Below are positions 19,232 to 28,057 of a stretch of DNA of 64,000 nt, piece after piece. The position numbers and the translations under genes were made by a program. The notes under the pieces were generated by a model. The model had not been told where the DNA came from. It ran no database searches and saw nothing but the letters and a program-made list of their open reading frames with translations. How positions within the stretch are numbered: position 1 is the first letter of the stretch; every line of letters begins with the position of its first letter. Source of the DNA: Micromonospora chaiyaphumensis. Its GTDB lineage: Bacteria; Actinomycetota; Actinomycetes; Mycobacteriales; Micromonosporaceae. The stretch lies in contig NZ_FMCS01000016.1 of the NCBI RefSeq assembly GCF_900091435.1, positions 41,594 to 105,593 on the forward strand, given 5' to 3'.

Positions 19232-20524
19232 GTGAACAGGTGGAAGCGGCTGGCCCCGGTCACCGCCATCGTGGCCTCGGCCGCGATGGTGCTGTCCGGG
19301 TGCGGTGGCTCCGGCGACGACGACAAGGCCGCGGACAACAGCAAGCTGACGGTCTGGATGATGGGTGAGGGCGGCGACGCCCAGACCAAGTTCCTCGACG
19401 GCGTCGAGGCGGAGTTCAAGAAGAAGCACCCCGAGACCGACGTCGTGGTGCAGTACATCCCCTGGCTCGAGGCGCCGAAGAAGTTCCAGGCCGCGCTCGC
19501 CGGCGGTGAGGGCCCGGACGTCACCGAGCTGGGCAACACCGAGACGCAGGGCTGGGCGGCGCAGGAGGCCCTCGCCGACGTCACGGAGAAGTTCAACGGC
19601 TGGTCCGAGGGCAAGGACATCCTTCCCGATCTCGTGAAGAACGCCCAGCTCGACGGCAAGCAGTACGGCGTCCCGTGGTACGCCGGCGTGCGCGCCATCT
19701 ACTACCGCACCGACTGGTTCGCCGAGGCGGGCGTGAAGCCGCCGACGACCTGGGACGAGCTGGTCACCGCCGCGAAGACCGTCCAGGCCAAGAAGCCCGG
19801 CACCTACGGCATCGCGCTGCCCGGCAACTCCGAGCTGCCGTTCTACTCGTTCCTCTGGGCGGCCGGCGCGGAGATCGCCACCAAGGACGGCGACAACTGG
19901 AAGTCCGGCTACAACACGCCGGAGGCGCAGAAGGCCGTCAAGTTCTGGACCGACCTGGTGACCGTGCACAAGGTGGCCCCGCCGGCCGCCGCCGCCTGGA
20001 ACGAGGTCGACGCCCGCACCCAGTTCGCCACCGGCAAGGCCGCCATGGCGTTCGCCGGCAGCTGGCAGGGCGGCGCCATGAAGAAGGACAACCCGGACAT
20101 CGAGAAGGTGTGGGGCACGTTCCCCATCCCCGGTCCGGACGGCAAGGCCGCACCGGCCTTCGCCGGCGGCTCCGACATCGCCCTCTGGAAGGACAGCAAG
20201 CGGCAGGCCCTGGCCTGGGACTACCTGACCGTGCTGCTCAGCAAGCAGAAGGACCAGGAGTTCGCCAGCAGCCTCGGCTTCTTCCCGGTCTACAAGGACC
20301 TGGTCAGCGGCGGCAACTACGCCAACGACAAGGTGATGGCGGCGTTCGCCACCGCCATGCAGAACACCAAGCTGACCCCGCTCACCCCGAAGTGGGTGGA
20401 GGTGAGCCGCACCAAGACGGTGACCCAGGCCATGAACAGCTCGGTCATCAAGGGTCAGAAGACGGTCGAGAAGGCCACCGCCGACGCGGCCACCGAGATG
20501 GAAAGCATCCTCAACGCCAAGTGA
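19232..20524 (+). CDS. Sugar ABC transporter substrate-binding lipoprotein (family 1)
   Basis: A 430-residue extracellular solute-binding protein. The N-terminus has a signal peptide with lipobox LSGC and lipidation at Cys24. The mature part has TVWMMGEGGDAQTKFLDGVEA, the ELGNTET segment, and GKQYGVPWYAGVRAIYYR, which align with actinomycete oligosaccharide binders such as DasA. Together with the two permeases it should import a sugar, plausibly an amino sugar or a disaccharide. Its gene overlaps the next by four bases. The exact ligand cannot be read from sequence. Confidence 0.93.
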   Translation: MNRWKRLAPVTAIVASAAMVLSGCGGSGDDDKAADNSKLTVWMMGEGGDAQTKFLDGVEAEFKKKHPETDVVVQYIPWLEAPKKFQAALAGGEGPDVTELGNTETQGWAAQEALADVTEKFNGWSEGKDILPDLVKNAQLDGKQYGVPWYAGVRAIYYRTDWFAEAGVKPPTTWDELVTAAKTVQAKKPGTYGIALPGNSELPFYSFLWAAGAEIATKDGDNWKSGYNTPEAQKAVKFWTDLVTVHKVAPPAAAAWNEVDARTQFATGKAAMAFAGSWQGGAMKKDNPDIEKVWGTFPIPGPDGKAAPAFAGGSDIALWKDSKRQALAWDYLTVLLSKQKDQEFASSLGFFPVYKDLVSGGNYANDKVMAAFATAMQNTKLTPLTPKWVEVSRTKTVTQAMNSSVIKGQKTVEKATADAATEMESILNAK

Positions 20525-21507
20525 CCACGCTGACCGAGGCCACCGGCGAAGCCGCCGCGCGGGAGACCCCCGCGCGGCGGCGCCGCCGTGTGGACCGCCT
20601 CCCGTACCTGTTGCTCCTGCCCTGCCTGGCGATCATCGGGGTGCTGCTGCTCTGGCCGCTCGGCCAGGTCGTGATGATGTCCTTCTACAAGCTGGACAGC
20701 GTCCGGCAGCTGCGGGGGGACCGCGAGTGGCCGTGGGTGGGCCTGGCCAACTACGCGCAGATCCTCGGCGACCCGTTCTTCCGTACGGTGCTGCGCAACA
20801 CCGTGCTCTTCGCCGTGGCCAACGTGGTGCTCACCATGATCCTCGGCACCCTGGTCGGGCTGCTGCTCAACCGGCTCGGCAAGAAGATGGCCACGTTCGT
20901 GGCGAGCTGCGTGATGCTGGCCTGGGCCACCCCGGCACTGACCGGCACCATCGTCTGGAAGTGGATCTTCGACGACACGAGCGGCCTGGTGACCTGGCTG
21001 TTCAACAAGCTTCCGGACGGGCTCTCGACGGCCCTGTTCGGGCGCAGCGACTGGACCGGCTACGGCTGGTTCAACGACCCGCTGCTCTTCTTCGGCATCC
21101 TCACCCTCGTGGTGGTCTGGCACTCGTTCCCGTTCATCGCCGTCAGCGTGCTGGCCGGGCTGAAGAGCGTGCCGAGCGAGCTCCAGGAGGCCGCCCGGGT
21201 GGACGGGGCCGGCCCGTGGCGGGTCTTCTGGTCCGTCACCTTCCCGATGCTGCGGCCGGTCTTCGGCATCCTCGTGGTGCTCTCCACGATCTGGGACTTC
21301 AAGGTGTTCACCCAGCAGTTCGTGCTGGCCGGCGGCACCCAGGACCGGTCGACGTTCATGCTGTCGATCTACTCGTACGCGGAGGCGTTCTCGCCGCCGC
21401 CGAAGTACGGCCTGGGCTCGGCGATCGCCGTCATCCTCACCCTGATCCTGCTGGTGGTGACCGGCGTGTACGTCCGTATGGTGCTCCGGCAGGAGGACGA
21501 GTCGTGA
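20521..21507 (+). CDS. Sugar ABC transporter permease 1 (MalF-like)
   Basis: A 328-residue inner-membrane permease with six predicted helices. The cytosolic EAA loop reads LQEAARVDGAGPWRVFW, the docking site for the ATPase. A basic N-terminus (PARRRRRVDRLP) precedes helix 1. GTG 20521 overlaps the lipoprotein stop, and the gene overlaps permease 2 by four bases, so the three are one operon. It forms the channel with the product of the next gene. Confidence 0.95.
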   Translation: MTTLTEATGEAAARETPARRRRRVDRLPYLLLLPCLAIIGVLLLWPLGQVVMMSFYKLDSVRQLRGDREWPWVGLANYAQILGDPFFRTVLRNTVLFAVANVVLTMILGTLVGLLLNRLGKKMATFVASCVMLAWATPALTGTIVWKWIFDDTSGLVTWLFNKLPDGLSTALFGRSDWTGYGWFNDPLLFFGILTLVVVWHSFPFIAVSVLAGLKSVPSELQEAARVDGAGPWRVFWSVTFPMLRPVFGILVVLSTIWDFKVFTQQFVLAGGTQDRSTFMLSIYSYAEAFSPPPKYGLGSAIAVILTLILLVVTGVYVRMVLRQEDES

Positions 21508-22334
21508 AGAAGATCGCCCTCAACGGCGCCGGCCTGCTGGTCGCGCTCTTCGCGGCCTTCCCCGTCTACTGGATGGTCGCCACCTCGCTGAAGCCCAACA
21601 AGGAGATCTTCTCGGCCACGCCGCGCCCGGTGCCGGCGGAGCCGACCCTGGAGCACTACCGGGAGATCCTCACCGGCAACCTGATCCCGGGCGTGACCTT
21701 CACGGACTTCTTCCTCAACAGCGCGCTGGTCGCGGTGGCCACCGTGCTGCTGAGCGGGCTGGTCGCGCTGCTCGCCGCGACCGCGGTGGCCCGGTTCCGC
21801 TTCAAGCTCCGCACCACCTTCCTCATCCTGCTGCTCGTGGTGCAGATGATCCCGCTGGAGGCGCTGGTCATCCCGCTGTTCCTGATGATCCAGCGGCTCG
21901 GGCTCTACAACACCCTGCCCAGCCTGATCCTCACCTACCTCGGCTTCTCGCTGCCGTTCGCGGTGTGGATGCTGCGTGGCTTCGTGGCCGCGGTGCCCAA
22001 GGAACTGGAGGAGGCGGCGGCCATCGACGGGGCCAGCCGGGCCCAGACCTTCCGCAAGGTGCTCTTCCCGCTGGTCGCGCCCGGCCTCGTGGCCACCAGC
22101 ATCTTCTCCTTCATCACCGCCTGGAACGAGCTGATCTTCGCGTTGACCTTTGTCAACGACCAGCACAAGTACACGCTGCCGGTGGCCATGACCTTTTTCT
22201 TCGGGCGCGACGACACTGCCTGGGGTTCGGTGATGGCCGCCTCGACGCTGTTCACGCTGCCGGTGGTCGTCTTCTTCCTGCTGGTCCAGCGCCGGATGGT
22301 CTCCGGCCTGGTCGCCGGGGCGGTCAAGGGCTGA
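21504..22334 (+). CDS. Sugar ABC transporter permease 2 (MalG-like)
   Basis: A 276-residue permease with six predicted helices and EAA loop ELEEAAAIDGASRAQTFRK. It forms a heterodimer with permease 1. No ATPase gene follows; in streptomycetes such importers share a single ATPase, MsiK, encoded elsewhere, and the same is likely here. The operon ends with this gene, and the next gene (MOSC) starts 67 bases later. Confidence 0.95.
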   Translation: MKKIALNGAGLLVALFAAFPVYWMVATSLKPNKEIFSATPRPVPAEPTLEHYREILTGNLIPGVTFTDFFLNSALVAVATVLLSGLVALLAATAVARFRFKLRTTFLILLLVVQMIPLEALVIPLFLMIQRLGLYNTLPSLILTYLGFSLPFAVWMLRGFVAAVPKELEEAAAIDGASRAQTFRKVLFPLVAPGLVATSIFSFITAWNELIFALTFVNDQHKYTLPVAMTFFFGRDDTAWGSVMAASTLFTLPVVVFFLLVQRRMVSGLVAGAVKG

Positions 22335-22401
22335 GCGGTCCGCCGGGCGCCGGGAGGAACCCGTTTCCCCGCGCCCGGTGGCGGCCCCTAGGCTGGCGGC
22401 C

Positions 22402-23043
22402 ATGACGGGCAGGCTGGCGGCGGTGAACATCGGCGGGGTGACCGAGGCCGAGTGGGCGGGCGACCCGAGCGGCCGCAGCGGCATCGACAAGCGGCCGGTC
22501 GACGGCCGGGTGGCGATCCGGTTCGGCGGGGTCACCGGCGACTTCATCGGCGAGCGGGCCCACCACGGCGGCCCCGACCAGGCGGTCTACGCGTACGCCG
22601 AGGAGGACGCCGGCTGGTGGGCCGGCGAGCTGGGCCGGACGCTGCGGCCGGGCGCCTTCGGCGAGAATTTCACCACCTGGGCCGTGGACGTCACGGGCGC
22701 CGTGATCGGCGAGAGCTGGGCGGTGGGTACCGCCGTCCTTCAGGTGACCAAGCCGCGCACGCCGTGCCGCACGTTCGCCGGGTTCTGGGGCATGCCCGAC
22801 CTGATCAAGCGGTTCACCGTCCACGGGGCGCCCGGGGCGTACCTGCGGGTGCTGCGCGAGGGCGAGGTGGGCGCGGGCGATCCCGTCGAGGTGGTCGACC
22901 GGCCGGCGCACGGGGTGACCATCGGCGAGGTGTTCCGGGCGACCACGCTGGAGCCGGAGCTGCTGCCGCGCCTGCTCGACGTGCCGGACCTGCCCGAGTC
23001 GGTGCAGGCGAAGATCCGCCGCCGGCTGGGGACCGTCGCCTGA
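22402..23043 (+). CDS. MOSC domain protein (YiiM-like)
   Basis: A 213-residue MOSC-domain protein. MOSC domains bind the molybdenum cofactor or carry sulfur to it. Conserved parts are AHHGGPDQAVYAY near 54, GAFGENFTTWAVDV near 86, and the key cysteine in RTPCRTFAGF near 120. YiiM-type proteins reduce N-hydroxylated compounds, and that could be the role here. Start ATG 22402 is 67 bases after the ABC operon. It converges on the gene at 23052 with only 8 bases between them. Confidence 0.92.
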   Translation: MTGRLAAVNIGGVTEAEWAGDPSGRSGIDKRPVDGRVAIRFGGVTGDFIGERAHHGGPDQAVYAYAEEDAGWWAGELGRTLRPGAFGENFTTWAVDVTGAVIGESWAVGTAVLQVTKPRTPCRTFAGFWGMPDLIKRFTVHGAPGAYLRVLREGEVGAGDPVEVVDRPAHGVTIGEVFRATTLEPELLPRLLDVPDLPESVQAKIRRRLGTVA

Positions 23044-23051
23044 TCGGTGGG

Positions 23052-23912
23052 TCAGGCCGCCGCGAAGACCTCGGCCAGCACCTGGGTCGCCGGATCACCC
23101 TTCACCCGGCCCCAGGTGCCCTGCTCGGCCGTCCACTCCAGGCTGCCGAAGCGGACCCGCTTCACCCCGTGGTCGTCGGCGTGCGAGACCAGCCAGTGGG
23201 CGTACCGCCAGCCGTTGCGGCTGTCCGCCGCCGGCACGGTGAGCCCGGTCAGGTCGGTGCCCGAGCTCAGCTCCGGCAGGCCCCAGTCGAGGGCCAGGCT
23301 CTGCATGAGGGCGCTGGCGGCGGCCGGGCCGCGCATCGTCGGCGTCGGGCCGACCGTGCACGCCACCGCCCCGGTCGCGTTGCCGAGCAGGGCGCGGGTG
23401 AGCACCTGCGACTCGTCGGCCCACTTCTCGTACGCCTCGGGGTAGGCGGACCGCTGCACCCGCTGGGCGGCCTCGGTGACCCGCAGCTTCTCCCAGCCCT
23501 TGACCTTCTTCAGCGCGGTGTAGAACTTCGTCGCCGCGTAGCGCGGGTCGCGGATCTCCTCGGGGGTGCCCCAGCCCTGGCTCGGGCGCTGCTGGAACAG
23601 GCCGAGCGAGTCCCGGTCGCCGTGGGCGATGTTGCGCAGGTGCGACTCCTGGTAGGCCGTCGCCAGCGCCACCACCACGGCCCGCTCGGGCATCCGGCGC
23701 TGCACGCCGATGGCTGCGATGGTGGCCGCGTTGGCCATCTGGTCGGCGCTGAGCACGACCTCGCCGTCGGCCTGGACGGTGCAGGTCCGGCTGGCCGTCG
23801 GGAGCCGCAGGTGGTGCCCGAACTGCTTCGCGACGAACCACACGCCGAGCAGGGCCAGCACCGCCACCACCACACCCGATGCCACGATCGCCGCTCGCGT
23901 TCGCACCCGCAC
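23052..23912 (-). CDS. Secreted or membrane-anchored lysozyme-like protein
   Basis: A 286-residue protein with one N-terminal membrane segment (AIVASGVVVAVLALLGVWFVA) that could be a signal anchor. Residues about 60-135 contain ATAYQESHLRNI, then GLFQQRPSQGWG and RYAATKFYTALKK. This pattern is the lysozyme/transglycosylase-like domain of actinomycete proteins often annotated, without basis, as heavy-metal transporters. Glu in YQESHL would be the catalytic residue. A muralytic role is inferred. GTG 23912 is chosen; GTG 23906 is equally possible. Confidence 0.75.
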   Translation of the reverse strand: MRVRTRAAIVASGVVVAVLALLGVWFVAKQFGHHLRLPTASRTCTVQADGEVVLSADQMANAATIAAIGVQRRMPERAVVVALATAYQESHLRNIAHGDRDSLGLFQQRPSQGWGTPEEIRDPRYAATKFYTALKKVKGWEKLRVTEAAQRVQRSAYPEAYEKWADESQVLTRALLGNATGAVACTVGPTPTMRGPAAASALMQSLALDWGLPELSSGTDLTGLTVPAADSRNGWRYAHWLVSHADDHGVKRVRFGSLEWTAEQGTWGRVKGDPATQVLAEVFAAA

Positions 23913-24033
23913 CCCCTGTCCCGACAGCCCGCCAAGCGTACGTCGCTCACTCCCGTGTCCGGGTCGGCCGACCGGACGGCTCCCGCTCCGTCACCGCCCC
24001 GCCACGCGCCGCGTCCGGGGACGCCCCTCGGCC

Positions 24034-24819
24034 TCAGTCTCCGGCCGGCACCCAGGCCGCGGGACGCTTCTCCCGGAACGCGAGGACGCCCTCCCGGCCC
24101 TCCGCGGACAGGAAGTACCCCGTGGAGAGCGCGGCCAACTCGGCGATCTCGGCCCGCAGGTCGGTGGCGGCCGGCCGGCGCAGCAGCTCCTTGGTGCCGG
24201 CGAGGGCCTTCGGGGCGCCCTTCACGAGCGAGGCGCAGTAGCGCTCCACCGCGGCGTCCAGCCCGTCGGCCGGCACGGCGGCGGTGACCAGGCCGATCTC
24301 GGCGGCCCGCCGGCCGTCGAAGGTGTCGCCGGTCAGATACAGCTCGGCGGCGGCCCGGGGGTGCAGCCGAGGCAGCACGGTCGCCGAGATCACCGCCGGG
24401 ATCACCCCGATCCGGACCTCGGTGAAGGCGAACGTGGCCTCCTCGGCGCAGACCGCCAGGTCGGCGGCGGCGATCAGGCCCAGGCCGCCGGCCCGCGCCG
24501 GCCCCGCCACCCGCGCGAGCACCGGCTTCGGGCACTCCCGCACGGCGACCAGCACGTCGCCCAGCATCCCGGCCGGCACCGACCCGCTGGCGTACGCGGC
24601 GGCGGTCTCCTTCAGGTCCGCCCCGGAGCAGAAGACCGGGCCGGTGTGGTCCAGCACGATCGCCCGGACCGCGTCGTCGGCGACAGCCTCGGCCAGCCCG
24701 GCCAGCAGCTCGGTCATCAGCGGGGTGGAGAGCGCGTTGCGGTTGTGCGGGCTGTCCAGGGTGAGGGTGGTCACCCCACGGGCCGTGGCGACCCGCACGA
24801 GAGCGTCCGGAGAGGTCAT
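24034..24819 (-). CDS. Enoyl-CoA hydratase/isomerase family protein
   Basis: A 261-residue crotonase-fold enzyme. SPHNRNALST and PVFCSGADLKE (oxyanion loop) are typical of the N-terminal part, and the second oxyanion segment is ARAGGLGLIAAADLAVC. The usual catalytic glutamate positions read FTEVRIGVIPA, so Glu is present in this loop. It adds water to an enoyl-CoA or catalyses a related reaction in fatty-acid or branched-chain breakdown. It is divergent from hemW, with 19 bases between starts. ATG 24819 is used; an ATG at 24840 would overlap hemW. Confidence 0.92.
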   Translation of the reverse strand: MTSPDALVRVATARGVTTLTLDSPHNRNALSTPLMTELLAGLAEAVADDAVRAIVLDHTGPVFCSGADLKETAAAYASGSVPAGMLGDVLVAVRECPKPVLARVAGPARAGGLGLIAAADLAVCAEEATFAFTEVRIGVIPAVISATVLPRLHPRAAAELYLTGDTFDGRRAAEIGLVTAAVPADGLDAAVERYCASLVKGAPKALAGTKELLRRPAATDLRAEIAELAALSTGYFLSAEGREGVLAFREKRPAAWVPAGD

Positions 24820-24838
24820 GCCGGGCACACTAGTGGCC

Positions 24839-26062
24839 ATGCCCGGCGTCCTTCCAGAAGGCGAACCCGTCCCGCGCGACGGGGCGCTGCCCGCTGCCGC
24901 CCGCCGCGCCGTCGGCGCGCGCGGCTTCGGCGTGTACGTGCACGTCCCGTTCTGCGCCAGCCGGTGCGGCTACTGCGACTTCAACACCTACACGGCCGCC
25001 GAGCTGGGCGGCGGTGCCGGCCGCGAGACGTACGCCGACACGGTGCTGACCGAGCTGGCCCTCGCCGGCCGGGTGCTGGGCGACAGCCCGCCGCCCCGCG
25101 TCGACACCGTCTTCGTGGGCGGCGGCACCCCCACCCTGCTCCCGGCCGACGACCTGGCCCGGATCCTCGACGGCATCGACCGCACCTGGGGGCTGGCCGC
25201 CGACGCCGAGGTGACCACCGAGGCCAACCCCGAGACGGTGACCCCGGAGTCGCTCAAGACGCTGCGGGCCGCCGGCTACACCCGGATCTCGCTGGGCATG
25301 CAGTCCGCGGCGCCCGGCGTGCTGGCGATCCTCGACCGGCAGCACAGCGCCGGCCGGGCCACCGCCGCCGCGCTGGAGGCGCGGGACGCCGGGTTCGACC
25401 ACGTGAACCTGGACCTGATCTACGGCACGCCGGGGGAGAGCGCCGAGGACTTCGCCGCCTCGCTGGACCAGGTGGTCGCGGCGGGGGTGGACCACGTCAG
25501 CGCGTACGCCCTGATCGTGGAGGACGGCACCCGGCTGGCTGCGCGGATGCGGCGCGGCGAGCTGCCGTATCCCAGCGACGACGTGGCGGCGGACCGCTAC
25601 CTCGCGGCGGAGGCGGCCCTCGGCGCGGCCGGCTTCTCCTGGTACGAGGTCTCCAACTGGGCCCGCTCGGAGGCGGCCCGGTGCCGGCACAACCTGCTCT
25701 ACTGGACCGGCGCCGACTGGTGGGGCCTGGGCCCGGGGGCGCACAGCCACGTCGGCGGGGTGCGCTGGTGGAACGTCAAGCACCCGACCGCGTACGCCCA
25801 GCGGCTGGCCGCCGGGGAGTCGCCCGGCCTGGCCCGGGAGGTGCTCACACCGGACGAGGCGCACATGGAGGACGTGATGCTGCGGCTGCGGCTCGCCAGC
25901 GGCCTGCCCCTGTCCGGGCTCGACGAGGCGGGCCGGGCGGGCGCCGAGCGGGCGCGGGCCGACGGCCTGCTGGACGCCGACGCGTACGCCGCCGGCCGGG
26001 CGGTGCTCACCCTGCGCGGCCGGCTGCTCGCCGACGCGGTCGTCCGCGACCTGCTGCCCTGA
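24839..26062 (+). CDS. hemW: Radical SAM haem chaperone HemW
   Basis: A 407-residue radical-SAM protein, formerly called oxygen-independent coproporphyrinogen oxidase-like. Cys39, Cys43 and Cys46 (CASRCGYC) bind the iron-sulfur cluster; FVGGGTPTLL and the SLGMQSAAP segment follow, then the HemN-type C-terminal domain. HemW lacks the extra N-terminal residues needed for HemN activity and instead delivers haem to membrane enzymes. It starts 19 bases from the divergent hydratase gene and ends before a convergent DUF4870 gene. Confidence 0.93.
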   Translation: MPGVLPEGEPVPRDGALPAAARRAVGARGFGVYVHVPFCASRCGYCDFNTYTAAELGGGAGRETYADTVLTELALAGRVLGDSPPPRVDTVFVGGGTPTLLPADDLARILDGIDRTWGLAADAEVTTEANPETVTPESLKTLRAAGYTRISLGMQSAAPGVLAILDRQHSAGRATAAALEARDAGFDHVNLDLIYGTPGESAEDFAASLDQVVAAGVDHVSAYALIVEDGTRLAARMRRGELPYPSDDVAADRYLAAEAALGAAGFSWYEVSNWARSEAARCRHNLLYWTGADWWGLGPGAHSHVGGVRWWNVKHPTAYAQRLAAGESPGLAREVLTPDEAHMEDVMLRLRLASGLPLSGLDEAGRAGAERARADGLLDADAYAAGRAVLTLRGRLLADAVVRDLLP

Positions 26063-26108
26063 CCGGGCCCGGCCGGCCCCCGGGGTAGGGGAGCCGGCCG
26101 GGAGCGGG

Positions 26109-26729
26109 TCACTTGATCAGGCTGGCCGACATCGGGTAGCGGTAGAGCTGCCCCTCGTTGGCCTTCACCCCGGCCAGGATGCCGAAGATGATGCCGACGA
26201 TCATCGCGCCGAAACCGATCACGAAGCCGATCAGGATGCAGGCGAGGATCCAGCCGACCAGCGCGATGATCGACCAGATGAGCTGGAAGTTGAGCGCGGC
26301 GATCGCGTGCGCGCGGACGGTCGGCGACTGGTTGCCGCGGGCGAGCAGGGCGATCAGCGGGGCGACCCAGCCCAGCACTCCGCCGCCCACGAACATCCCG
26401 GCCGCGCCGCCGAAGTGCGCGACCAGGGCCCAGGTCTTGTCGTCGTTGTTGGCGTAGCCCGCGGGCGGCCCGTAGGCGCCGCCGCCCGGGTAGCCGCCGC
26501 CCGGCGGGGGGTAGCCGCCCGGGGGTGGGTAGCCGCCCGACGGCGGCTGGCCGCCGGGGGGCGGCGGATAGCCACCGGGCGGGGGATAGTCGCCCCCCGC
26601 CGGTGCCCCGGACAGTGGTGCGGTGGGTGGCTCGCCGGCCGACGAGCCGTACGGTGCCGCCGGCGGGGTCGGCTCCGGCGGCGGTGCGCCGGAGTCCCCC
26701 GCTCCGGGAGGGCGAGGAGGTTCAGTCAT
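26109..26729 (-). CDS. DUF4870 membrane protein with Pro/Gly-rich N-terminus
   Basis: A 206-residue protein. Residues 1-90 are a low-complexity tail with repeated PPPGGYPPP units, probably disordered and cytosolic. Residues about 100-200 form the DUF4870 domain with three or four membrane helices (WALVAHFGGAAGMF, then LNFQLIWSIIALVGWILACI). Function unknown. The ATG at 26729 is used; an upstream extension would run into the hrcA promoter. It is divergent from hrcA. Confidence 0.9.
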   Translation of the reverse strand: MTEPPRPPGAGDSGAPPPEPTPPAAPYGSSAGEPPTAPLSGAPAGGDYPPPGGYPPPPGGQPPSGGYPPPGGYPPPGGGYPGGGAYGPPAGYANNDDKTWALVAHFGGAAGMFVGGGVLGWVAPLIALLARGNQSPTVRAHAIAALNFQLIWSIIALVGWILACILIGFVIGFGAMIVGIIFGILAGVKANEGQLYRYPMSASLIK

Positions 26730-26878
26730 GGACGTCACGGTAGGTGCCGGAAGCAAGGGCGCACCAGAGCGAGATCGCCCGGGATGTCCGGCTGTTCGGC
26801 CCTGGTGGGCCGACTGTGCGGCGGGCCGCACCCGGGGTGCGTCGCTGATCATCGCGTCGGCGGGCCCGCCGACGTAGA

Positions 26879-26905
26879 CTGGCACTCGCTACAGTCGAGT
26901 GCCAG
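26879..26905. promoter_or_regulatory. CIRCE element, HrcA operator
   Basis: CTGGCACTC and GAGTGCCAG form a perfect 9-bp inverted repeat with the 9-base spacer that defines CIRCE (TTAGCACTC-N9-GAGTGCTAA). It is 57 bases before the hrcA start, so hrcA and dnaJ should be autoregulated by heat. Confidence 0.93.
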
Positions 26906-26961
26906 ACGCCCGGCGGGCGCCGCGCGCCGGGGCGGACGAGGTGCGTCAGGAGGTGGGGGAG

Positions 26962-27984
26962 ATGGGTCTCGACGACCGCAAGCTCGCCGTGCTGCGCGCG
27001 ATCGTCGAGGACTACGTCGCCACGCAGGAGCCGGTCGGCAGCAAGGCCCTGGTCGAGCGCCACCAGCTGGGCGTCTCCCCGGCGACCGTCCGCAACGACA
27101 TGGCGGTGCTGGAGGAGGAGGGCTACATCCGGCAGCCGCACACCAGTGCCGGCCGGGTGCCCACCGACCGCGGCTACCGCCTCTTCGTCGACCGGCTCTC
27201 CCGGGTCAAGCCGCTCAGCCCGGCCGAGCGCCGGGCCATCGAGCGCTTCCTGGTCGGCGCCGTCGACCTGGACGACGTGGTGCACCGCACGGTCCGCCTG
27301 CTCGCCCAGCTCACCCGGCAGGTCGCCGTGGTGCAGTACCCGAGCCTGGCCCGCTCGAAGGTGCGCCACCTGGAACTGGTGCCGATCTCCACCACCCGGC
27401 TGATGGTCGTGATGATCGCCGACACCGGCCGGGTCGAGCAGCGGCTGGTCGAGCTGCCCGGGCCGGTCGCCGCCGAGGACGTGACCGACCTGCGCCGGGT
27501 GGTCAACGAGAAGCTGGTCGGCAGCCGGCTCTCCGACACCCCGCCGCTCGTGCAGGCCCTGGTCGACGAGTCCACCCCGCAACTGCGCCCGGCCATGGCC
27601 ACGCTCTCCAGCGTGCTGCTGGAGACCCTGGTCGAGCGGCACGAGGAGCGCATCGCACTGGCCGGCACGGCCAACCTGACCCGCGGCGGCCTGCTCGACT
27701 TCCAGGGCTCGCTGCGCCCGATCCTCGAGGCGCTCGAGGAGGAGGTCGTGCTGCTCAAGCTGATCGGGGAGGCCGAGCCGAGCACCACCCGGGTGCTCAT
27801 CGGCGACGAGAACGAGATCGACAACCTGCGCGCCGCCTCGGTGGTCAGCACCGGGTACGGCCCGGGCGCCACCATTGTGGGTGGTCTCGGCGTGCTCGGC
27901 CCGACCCGCATGGACTACCCCGGCACCATCGCCACGGTGAGGGCCGTGGCACGCTACGTGGGCGAACTGCTGGCCCAGAACTGA
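26962..27984 (+). CDS. hrcA: Heat-inducible transcription repressor HrcA
   Basis: HrcA binds CIRCE and represses chaperone genes, with GroEL modulating its activity. The 340-residue product has the N-terminal winged helix (LVERHQLGVSPATVRNDMAV), the GYIRQPHTSAGRVPTDRGYR motif and the long GAF-like central domain. ATG 26962 follows AGGAGGTGGGGGAG; a GTG/ATG at 26899 would place CIRCE inside the gene. dnaJ follows 73 bases downstream. Confidence 0.97.
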   Translation: MGLDDRKLAVLRAIVEDYVATQEPVGSKALVERHQLGVSPATVRNDMAVLEEEGYIRQPHTSAGRVPTDRGYRLFVDRLSRVKPLSPAERRAIERFLVGAVDLDDVVHRTVRLLAQLTRQVAVVQYPSLARSKVRHLELVPISTTRLMVVMIADTGRVEQRLVELPGPVAAEDVTDLRRVVNEKLVGSRLSDTPPLVQALVDESTPQLRPAMATLSSVLLETLVERHEERIALAGTANLTRGGLLDFQGSLRPILEALEEEVVLLKLIGEAEPSTTRVLIGDENEIDNLRAASVVSTGYGPGATIVGGLGVLGPTRMDYPGTIATVRAVARYVGELLAQN

Positions 27985-28057
27985 CCAGTCAGGGCCGACG
28001 GCCGGCTCCGGCCGACGACCGGCGCAACGCGAGACGAACATGAGGACACCGAACGCA

